From Zingiber officinale (lineage: Eukaryota > Streptophyta > Magnoliopsida > Zingiberales > Zingiberaceae): DNA of 64,000 bases. The stretch spans positions 21,050,877-21,114,876 of the forward strand of contig NC_055992.1 of the NCBI RefSeq assembly GCF_018446385.1, written 5' to 3'. Position numbers and translations under genes: made by a program. Under the pieces are notes generated by a model, which was not told the origin of the DNA, did not search any database, and was given only the letters and a program-made list of their open reading frames with translations. Of this stretch, positions 56,797 through 64,000 are shown piece after piece (positions within the stretch are counted from its first letter, which is position 1; every line of letters begins with the position of its first letter).

Positions 56797-58393
56797 ATGG
56801 TAAGTTTTTAATTATCCTTTGTTATGTATTAGATCGATAATTCACTTTATTAAATTGTTGAAATTTCCAGCATATATTTCGACGTGGTGGACGTAGACGG
56901 CGACCACAGGACCAGACACATCCATCACCTGCCAGTGAACCTAATCCACCCCCTACTCAAGCAGACCCATCCCATGTTGTTTCTCCACTGGCATCATATT
57001 CCCCTGCCAGTGTACCTATGCCACCCCTTCATCAGCCGGGCCCTTCTCATGTACCTTCTGCACCGGTTTCATATTCGCCGCCACAAGTACCTTACCCAGA
57101 ACAGTTAACTGTCCACTCAGATCCTCCTGACTCAGCAAGAAACTCATTTGCTGAGTTTAGGAATGATAGAGCCCCTTTAGTCCCCATCGGTGATTCGTAA
57201 GTACTATAAAATATTTTATTTGTTAGATCTATCTTAATTATATAATATCATTATTTTGTAATTTAATGCAGCTTTGAAAATCCGGTACAAGTTGTTCGAG
57301 AAATAAATAGGATCGTGAACAACCATTGGGGAGGGGATTCTTTGACATATTCAAGCACTCCACCAGCCATAAAACAACTTTGGTGGAGCGAGTTCAAAGT
57401 AAATTTTCTTAACTTTACTTCAATTTTACAGTGATTATATAATAAAATAAATTTCTATTTCAGCGCTTAAATAATTGGGACCCGAATGACGAAATGGAGA
57501 TACGAAGAATATTTAAAAAGAAATGTGGCGATCACATTAGACATGTATTAAGTCACGCAAAGAGTCGGCGGAAAAAACCAAACTTCATCACTGAAGAAAA
57601 TTGGGAGAGGATCACTCTATTTTGGGCAATGGAGGAAAGTAAACAAAGGAGTGACCTGAATAGAATGAATCAATCTCACAATTCTGGTGACTCAAGTGCT
57701 ATATATGCGGGAGGCTCCATTAACATAGATGAGCATAGACGGAGAATGGTAATAGTTTCACTCTTTCACAAATTTTTAATATATATCAAATTATTTCGTT
57801 ATTTGAAATAATGTTTTTTTAGACCAAGGAGACAGGGAAGGAGCCTTCTTTCATTGATGCTTTCACTCGCACTTTTAAAAAAAAAGATAACACATGGAGT
57901 GGGGCGAGAGCAAAAGCAGTCAAGGTTGGAATTAATTTTTATTTTACCTTAATATATGGTTTAAATTTAATTAGTTACCTACCATTATTGTCTTAATATT
58001 ATATGTGTTTCTATTATATTTAATCAATATCGTATGTGTTTTACAAAACAGGAAAAATATGATCAACTCGAGCTAGCTCAAACATGCTCACAAGCTGGTA
58101 TCGATAGTCAGGGGTCTGAGGAGTCTGTTGGCAATAATTTGAGTTTATGGTTAGAGGCCAGTGGAGGACCAAAAGGGGGAAGGATATTGGGGATGGGTTC
58201 CTTGAGTAGAACCCAAAGATTAGTTGGAACTTCTTCCTCCACATCAGCACTTACGACCCAAGTAAATACCTTGACTGATGAGGTTAGCCATCTGAAGGAA
58301 ATAATTTCGCAAAGAGACCAAGAAAGGGTGCAAAGAGACCTAGAACGGGCTAATTTGGAGAAAGATATTAGAGAAATGCGCCGACAACAATAA
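56797..58393 (+). CDS. CACTA 2: second transposase gene (Ptta/En-Spm, TnpA-like)
   Basis: Exons are 56797-56799 (Met only), 56871-57196, 57272-57398, 57464-57748, 57823-57924 and 58052-58393. All are GT-AG and in frame, giving 394 residues. The N-terminus is Arg-rich (FRRGGRRRRPQ) then Pro-rich; the core has VVREINRIVNNHWGGDSLTY, WWSEFK, FKKKCGDHIRHVLSHAKSRR, PNFITEENWERITLFW and FIDAFTRTFKKKD; the end is a coiled coil (EVSHLKEIISQRDQERVQRD). These are features of the plant Ptta/En-Spm transposase family, TnpA-like subterminal-repeat binders. A spliceable junction after the tnp2 stop (donor 56,625, acceptor to 56,735) would link both genes in one transcript, as in Spm. The TAA at 58,391-58,393 may be premature: the frame goes on to an acidic Asp-rich end at about 58,500. 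Confidence 0.85.
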
Positions 58394-58744
58394 TTAATCA
58401 TGCAACACCTTCAGTTGAGCTCCGCTCAAAGTCAGAATCCTCCCAATGATGACGATGATGATGCCTACGATGATAACGATGATGGCGGTGATGATTTTTG
58501 ATAATTTTAATAATGTATGATGATTTTTTTTTCTTATGTTTACTGCTTTACACATTAATCAATGGTTTTTTAACTTTTCAACTCTGCCATTTGTAGGTTA
58601 AGTCTGTTGTCTTCTTGCACTGTTCCACTGTCAATGTATGAGATGACTTATCTTTGACGTAGACTAATCTATATGATTCTTAGTTGTGTACCAATAACAA
58701 AATTAAAGCATAATTAGGCAATATGAATGAAGTCTCTAATACTC

Positions 58745-59060
58745 TGACTTTATTTTTTTCCTGATTTGATAATGTTGTTTGTGCAGGTCTCAAGTTGGTC
58801 TGATCTCAGTGTAGTTGAAGACAGCTGTATTTGTTCACCTCTTTTCGGTATTCCTAAGTTCTTTAATATGCATTGACTGATCTATATATAAAGTTAGCTT
58901 TAAATAATTATGTTATAGTTGTTTAATTATATAAAGTTAACTTTAAATAATTATGTTAAAATTAGCTTTAAATAGTTGTTTAATTGTGTTCATTCTTTTT
59001 GATAAGTTGCTCTTTCTTGTTTTGTCTTCAATGATAATGATGCATAAAAGTTCTGAATTT
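58745..59060 (+). repeat. CACTA 2: leader segment, copy 2 of the direct duplication
   Basis: Matches 52,640-52,890 in order (TTTGTGCAGGTCTCA, GATCTCAGTGTAGTTGAAGA, TTCGGTATTCCTAAGTTC), with an extra internal repeat of TAAAGTTAACTTTAAATAATT. It lies after the second gene, so the direct repeats flank both genes. Confidence 0.8.
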
Positions 59061-60020
59061 GATCTATGTATAGTTTCAAAACTATATAGATACATAAAAG
59101 TTTTATATTTCATCTAGAATTACATTACACTATTCTAAAATTCTTTACTAGATAACGATGCATCCTCCTACCTTAATATTTTGTAAAGAGTTGTTAAAAA
59201 TGTGCTAAAGTTATTCATATGAAATTGTCAACTAGTTAACACAATGAAATGAACAATTATTTTAAACATCCTTTAGTTTACATTAAATATCAACCAAAGA
59301 CAAAACTATAAATTCAGCAAATTAAAATGAAAAATAAAGTTAACTAAGTGAGAAAATTTAAACCCTAATACCATACTTCACAATATCTCTCTCTCTTTCT
59401 CTCTATATGATGTGTCAATTATATTAGGTTGTATCGTAGTTACGATACATGTACTTAGCTTCAAAATAATTCTTATAATTTTATTTACCGTTGTTATGAC
59501 ATGGATGATTCATATCGTTGGTAAATATGACTTTTATTAGAATTAGGGCTTTTATTAGAATGTTTAAGGAATTTCACATTTATGTTTTGTTTCCAATTAT
59601 TCTTTTTACATGGCCATATCGTATAATATTTACAATCTTTCTTGTTAGACATGATCTAGTTTATTTGTTTGTTGTTATGTAGGCAAAGGAGATTTGATGG
59701 GGATCAAAGATTTTGTGGCACATGAAGATGACTATATGTATTCTTAGTGTTGTTGGATGGATGATGGACTTATAAAACATTGGGTTGTTGAACTTTGTAT
59801 CATATTTTCTAGTAGCTTGAACAAGATGGATATTGTAAACTTTGTTGCAAACTTTATACTTCTTGAATTATGAGTTGATCGATGTGTTGAATGTTAAATT
59901 TGTATGTGTTGAATGTTAAATTAGGATGTGTTGAATGCATATTATTTGTTATTTGAATTTGGTTTGTATGTATTTGGATTGTATTGTAGAAAGAAATTGA
60001 AGCTGGAAAAAATTATTTGA
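59061..60020 (+). other. CACTA 2: non-coding 3' region
   Basis: AT-rich with no recognisable coding frame. 59,680-59,940 is a likely 3' UTR of the second gene or a decayed exon (GTTGTTATGTAGGCAAAGGAG resembles an acceptor). Words like TGTGTTGAATGTTAAATT repeat near 59,885-59,940. Confidence 0.4.
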
Positions 60021-60767
60021 AATAGGGACGAATTTGGCAACGAAAATTATTTGTCCCAATTCTATCGTAATTTGGGATAAAATTATTTTCGTCCCAGAAT
60101 TCGTCCCAGATTTTGGGACGAATTTTGGGATAAAATTATTTTCGTCCCAGAATTCGTCCCAGATTCTGGGACGAATTTTGGGACGAATCAACAAATTTCG
60201 TCCCAGAATTTGGGACGAATTCTGGGACGAAAATTTATCTTATGTGTAAGGAACTTGTGAAGTTTTTGTTGCGAAATTCGTTGCCAGTTTTGTAACAAAT
60301 TTATTATTCATTGCAAAATTAGGAACAAAGATGGCAACAAAAATAATTTTGTCACCGAATTTGTCCCCAAATTCGTTGCAATATTAGGGACAAACTTGGC
60401 AACAAAATATAATTTGTCACCGAATTCGTCCTCAAATTTGTTGCAAAAATCAAGACAATTTTGGCGGAAAATTTATGTAAATTCGTCCCTAAATTTGTTC
60501 CTAGGTTTGCAACAAAAACAGTTTTCGTTGCAAATTTCTATACTTTTTTGCAACGAATTTGGGGACGAAAATTTTTTTCGTCGCCAAATTCGTCCCCAAA
60601 TTCGTCCCCAAATTTGCAACAATCCATAATTCGTTCCAAAAGTTGGCATCAACCATTTTGGGACGAAAAAAGTTTCGTCCCAAATTTTGTCGCAAAAATT
60701 TTTGCAACGAATTTTTTTTTAAAATTCGTCCCCAATTTTGTCCTGAAATCCTTTATTTTTTGTAGTG
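60020..60767 (+). repeat. CACTA 2: 3' subterminal repeats and TIR
   Basis: Dense GGGACGAATT / AATTCGTCCCA and TTGCAACAAA words in both orientations, ending TTTATTTTTTGTAGTG. Short frames through it (60,034-60,778) are repeat artefacts. Confidence 0.9.
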
Positions 60768-60789
60768 TAATAATTTAGATGCAACAAAC

Positions 60790-61600
60790 ATTTATTAATT
60801 GAGGAAGGTGTGGAAGACGAGATAGAGACAGTTAGTGAGCTGGTGTATGATGTGTATGGCGATGATGAAGTTGAAAAGGTTCTGTGTGGTAATGGTCATG
60901 AGACATTAGTTGTTCATAAGAGTATGTTAACTCTTAAGATCGATTCAAGGAATGATTGGTTGAGAATTAATATTTTCCACACAATCTGCATAGTCATGGA
61001 TAAATGTGCAAAATAATCATCGACAGTGACAGTTGTGAGAATGTTGTATTCGAGGAGACTTTCCAAATATTATAGCTAAAAATGGACTGCCATCCTAGGC
61101 CACACAAGTTGTCGCGATTGACTAAAGGCAGTGAGGTAACAGTAGATAGATGATGTCTCGTATTTTTTTTATTTGACAACAAATATTATGATAATGCTTG
61201 GTGCAATGTTATGTCTATATGAAGTCATTTTATGTATTGTTGGGTCAACCTTGGCAGCATGATCGCAATGTTATTCACGATAAACGGAAGAATACGTAAA
61301 CCTTTAACATCCAAACTCCAGAGTAAGAAGATTTTGCTGGTGCCCTTATGAGAATGAACCACTTCTACCTCCGTAGCCAATAATACCAATCTACTTTCTA
61401 TGTTTAGGATTTTAGATGAGATAAAGCATGGAGACGTAGTCTATGCTTTGTTGTCTTGCAAAAACAATGCAATGGATATAGATCCTGATTTATCGATTGA
61501 AGTGAAATAACTGTAAGGAAATTTTGCTAAGTTGATGCTAGAGGATCCTCCTCCTAGGCTATAACCTGGTGAGCCTAATCTAAATTCGAGGGTAAGTTCT
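60790..61600 (+). pseudogene. Ty3/Gypsy protease/pol remnant
   Basis: Frames read EDEIETVSELVYDVYGDDE, WLRINIFHTIC, the protease-like IIIDSDSCENVV (family DSG-S-CENVV), HPRPHKLSRLTKGSEVTVDR and NKYYDNAWCNV, all in the usual order of plant Gypsy retropepsin regions. The protease Gly is replaced, and stops and shifts occur. No LTRs found close by. It directly abuts the CACTA 2 right flank, so the transposon may have landed beside or inside it. Confidence 0.75.
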
Positions 61601-61829
61601 TTTCAACTTGGGGTGACTAATGTAGGAGGATCAAAGCATACAACTAGCCTGACATGCCCGTGCTTCATTCTGTGCCTTTACGAGGAGGAATCAAGATATC
61701 TAGCAGCACACACGACCATCCCATGCCCCATAGCATGGGCGTGCTTCATTCTGAGTCATGGAGAGGTGAAATTGAGCTTTTGAGTAGCCAACACGGCTAG
61801 ATTGTTGCAAATACCTCGTGTTAGTTTTG
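61601..61829. other. Unassigned short region
   Basis: Contains two copies of GGGCGTGCTTCATTCTG-like words (61,660 and 61,738) about 80 bp apart. No gene or element boundary recognised. Confidence 0.35.
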
Positions 61830-62790
61830 ATGTTGATCAACCGAGTCAAGTTAAATCCTGTGTGTATTTAATGCCTTGTATCTAAGTGTGCAAAAACTTA
61901 TGATCATAAGAAGTCGAGCGGAAGCTGCAGTGAGCAAGAAGGATGATACGGGAAGAGAGTCGATGAGATCAGTGCATTCGAGGAACAAAGAGTTGCGGAA
62001 GAGTATACCGGTAGAGCAAGAAGGACGTACGCGGTACATCCGAAGGACTAGAAGCCGACAACAAGTCTCCTCGAGGAGAAGGTCGGAGTTCAGTTCAAGT
62101 GATTTCAACTCCAAACAACTGGAACATCACCCAAGCGAGCGGAATTTAAAAAAGGTCAACTCAAAAGTTGACCATTTAAGGCATCTATAATCGACTAGAG
62201 GCACCCTGAAGACTTGAAGACTCGAGGTGCCTCAATTGGCTTGATGTGCCTCGGATGCTCAAAAAAGTCATCGCTGCGAATGAGACTTAATGCACCTCCG
62301 ATGACTCGAGGCACCTCGAATGAGCTTGGAGCCACTGCCATGAAGATAAGTAGCTCAATTCACATTAGTCGAAGTGAGGTACCTCCAATTGAATTGAGGT
62401 GTCTCTGTTGGAACTGAGGCGCCTCCATTAGAACTAAGGTGCCTCCGTTGGAACTGAGGCGCCTCCATTAGAACTAAGGTGCCTTCGTTGGAACTGAGGC
62501 GTCTCTGATGAACCGAGGCACCTCCATTCAGCCATATCCGTTGAATGTGGGCAAACTTCATCCCATTAGAGGTGTCTCCAGTCAACCAAGGCACACCAAA
62601 TTGCCACGTCAGTAAAATGGTCATTTTGACCAGAGCACTATAAATAGTGCCCTACACCTAGTTGTAAAATAACACATTTGTTCTTAACTTTTGTATTTCT
62701 TTTTGAGCTTTCAACTACTGTAAGAGGTTTCTCCACCTATGACCTCTATTAAAGGAGTTTCTTTAGTGTTTTCAATTACCTTGGATTAAC
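61830..62790 (+). mobile_element. Copia-type LTR, 5' portion (U3 and promoter), interrupted at 62,790
   Basis: A repeat-rich U3 (62,200-62,590) is followed by a TATA box (CACTATAAATAGTGCCC near 62,636-62,650) and a leader (TTTGTATTTCTTTTTGAGC). The sequence breaks off at GGATTAAC, where another LTR begins. The left boundary was not located. Assigned by layout rather than by coding content. Confidence 0.5.
62200..62590 (+). repeat. GAGGCGCCTC palindromic tandem array
   Basis: Units of about 23 bp (GGAACTGAGGCGCCTCC, then TTAGAACTAAGGTGCCTCCG) repeat, each centred on a GAGGCGCCTC or GAGGTGCCTC palindrome, just upstream of the TATA box. Confidence 0.8.
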
Positions 62791-63329
62791 TGTTAGGACC
62801 AAAAGTAGCTAGAGGGGGGGGTGAATAGCTCGTCGCGTTCGCTCGTTGCTCGGCGTTGCTTGTTCCTTCAAAGATGTGCAGCGGAAAATACAGAAACAAA
62901 CACACAACGCTAACACGGTTGGTTTTACTTGGTATCCACCTCACAAGAGGTGACTAATCCAAGGATCCACACCACGCACGCACCCTCCACTATGAAACAC
63001 TCCTTTTCGGTAACTACCGAGGGCGGAGAAGCCCTACAAGACTCTCGGTACAAGAAGAAGGAAAGGGAAACAAAATACAAGCACAAAGCTTACAATGAAT
63101 GCAGAAAACCCTAACCCTAGCTTCTCTTCTTGCCTTTGATCCGCCTCTTGACTCGGAGAGCTTCCAAGAACCTTCAAGAACTGGCGATCATGAGCTTTGA
63201 GAGTGCTGTGGAGGAGCTGGTGAAGATCTGAGAGGAAACTGTAAAGAGATTCCGAAGGAATCGTGCGCCTGCGGCCTTTATCGATGCCAACGGTCGGATC
63301 CCGATCAATTCGAATGTTCCCAATCGATC

Positions 63330-63605
63330 GGGGAGGCTTTGGATCGATCCACGGATCGATCCAGAGCGCCTCTGTGCTCTGGGAAAATGCCTGGATCGAT
63401 CCACGGATCGATCCAGCGCTTATCGCGCGAAGCAGCCGCGTCCCAATCGATCCACGGATCGATCCAGAGGCTCTCTGTTCGCTGGGACAGCTGGATCGAT
63501 CCACGGATCGATCCAGAGGCTCTCTGTTCGCTGGGACAGGTCTGGATCGATCCACTGATCGATCCAGAGCCTGGATCGATCCACTGATCGATCCAGCACT
63601 TGATT
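63330..63605 (-). repeat. GGATCGATCCACGGATCGATCC palindromic array in LTR U3
   Basis: About six pairs of GGATCGATCC separated by ACG or ACT, with ~30-bp spacers such as AGAGGCTCTCTGTTCGCTGG (itself repeated). All six frames are open over much of it. It occupies the same position as the GATCGGTCC array in the 10.1-kb LTR. Confidence 0.9.
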
Positions 63606-63699
63606 TTTGTCCAAAACCAAGTCCCAAACCTCCCAAACCAACATCCGGTCAACCTTGACCTGTTGGTATGTCATGCCTAGCATCTAGTCACTCCCTTGA

Positions 63700-64000
63700 C
63701 CTGCTAGGACTCCCTTACCAAGTGTCCGGTCAATCCCTTTGACCCACTTGGACTTTTCTCTGTGCCAAGTATCCGGTCAATCCCTTTGACCTACTTGGAC
63801 TTTTCTTTCATGCCAAGTATCCAGTCAATCCTTTGACCTACTTGGACTTCCCAGCACCAGATGTCCGATCATCCTTGATCCATCTGGATTTTCCCTTGCC
63901 TGGCTTCACTCACCAGGACTTTCACCTAGCTTCACTCACTAGGGTTTTCCATCTGCCTAGCTTCACTCACTAGGACTTTCACCTGGCTTCACTCACCAGG
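63700..64000 (-). repeat. Tandem stem-loop repeats, second locus
   Basis: CCAAGTGTCCGGTCAATCCC-type and CCTGGCTTCACTCACCAGG-type units of 27-50 bp continue to the window edge, homologous to 11,130-11,640. Confidence 0.75.

Larger units (their letters stand above)
46565..60770 (+). mobile_element. CACTA (En/Spm) transposon 2, structurally complete
   Basis: Termini CACTACAAAAAAATA (46,568) and TATTTTTTGTAGTG (ending 60,767) are inverted repeats. The 3-bp target duplication TAA lies at 46,565-46,567 and 60,768-60,770. The element is 14.2 kb. Inside, in order: subterminal GGGACGAAT repeats, a palindromic tandem array (46,890-52,060), a GC-rich leader, a tnp2 gene, a Ptta-type gene, a duplicated leader segment, and 3' subterminal repeats. 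Both genes are on the plus strand. Confidence 0.95.
62791..64000 (-). mobile_element. LTR of the same family as the 10.1-kb solo LTR, cut by the window end
   Basis: Begins TGTTAGGACC with GCTAGAGGGGGGGGTGAATAG, the same opening as 10,089. It shares CCAAACCAAGTCCCAAACC, ATCCGGTCAACCTTGACC and the tandem hairpins with that LTR. The 5 bases before it are TTAAC. It could be a solo LTR or one end of a full element; about 0.5 kb of the LTR should lie beyond the window. Its many open frames (63,034-63,683, both strands) are due to the palindromic repeats. Confidence 0.8.

Noticed and set aside
63034-63683. Several overlapping frames of 80-200 residues with a repeated DRSxDRS / WIDPWIDP pattern
   Set aside because: The palindromic GGATCGATCC repeat reads open in all six frames. 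It lies in LTR U3 upstream of the promoter, with no start context or conserved domain.

Overview
This is nuclear DNA of a flowering plant, almost certainly a monocot. Genes are split by GT-AG introns, the intergenic DNA is AT-rich, and most of the window is nested transposable elements: Ty1/Copia, Ty3/Gypsy chromovirus, CACTA, SINE and MITE. The LTR family seen at 10.1 and 62.8 kb, with its GATCGATC-type arrays, reminds me of gingers and relatives (Zingiberales). That is recollection only. No prokaryotic genes, CRISPR array or operon was seen.

Layout. 1-1.57 kb: 3' end and LTR of a Sirevirus-like Copia element. 3.5-4.35 kb: decayed Gypsy gag. 5.5-6.0 kb (minus): first exon of a 2-oxoglutarate dioxygenase, with two copies of one ~500-bp MITE in inverted orientation just upstream. 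7.28-15.2 kb (minus): decayed Copia element holding a 1,739-bp solo LTR (TSD AAGAT) and a SINE-like insert; its 5' LTR is rearranged into tandem copies. 17.75-22.7 kb (minus): a complete six-exon gene for an ASCH-domain protein with a four-copy 99-bp Gly-rich repeat in exon 1. 22.9-24.5 kb: Gypsy LTR fragment.

24.78-44.8 kb (plus): an alpha-carbonic anhydrase gene whose fifth exon is split by 18.65 kb of nested elements. An LTR-like segment lies in the exon. A CACTA element (26,709-44,071) lies in that segment. A Gypsy element (32,307-42,490, TSD TAAAT) lies in the fourth intron of the CACTA element's second gene. 44.86-45.07 kb: a SINE in the 3' flank.

46,568-60,767: a second CACTA element with TIRs and a TAA target duplication. 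It carries a ~5.2-kb array of about 13 tandem palindromic units, a GC-rich leader, a frameshifted tnp2 gene and a spliceable second transposase gene. 60.8-61.6 kb: Gypsy protease remnant. 61.8-64 kb: one LTR interrupted by another, cut by the window end.

The only complete cellular gene is the ASCH gene. The carbonic anhydrase looks inactivated by the insertion and a damaged splice donor, and the dioxygenase is only an exon 1. The most notable items are the three-layer nest in the carbonic anhydrase exon, the palindromic array in CACTA element 2, and the different palindromic modules at the same place in related LTRs.
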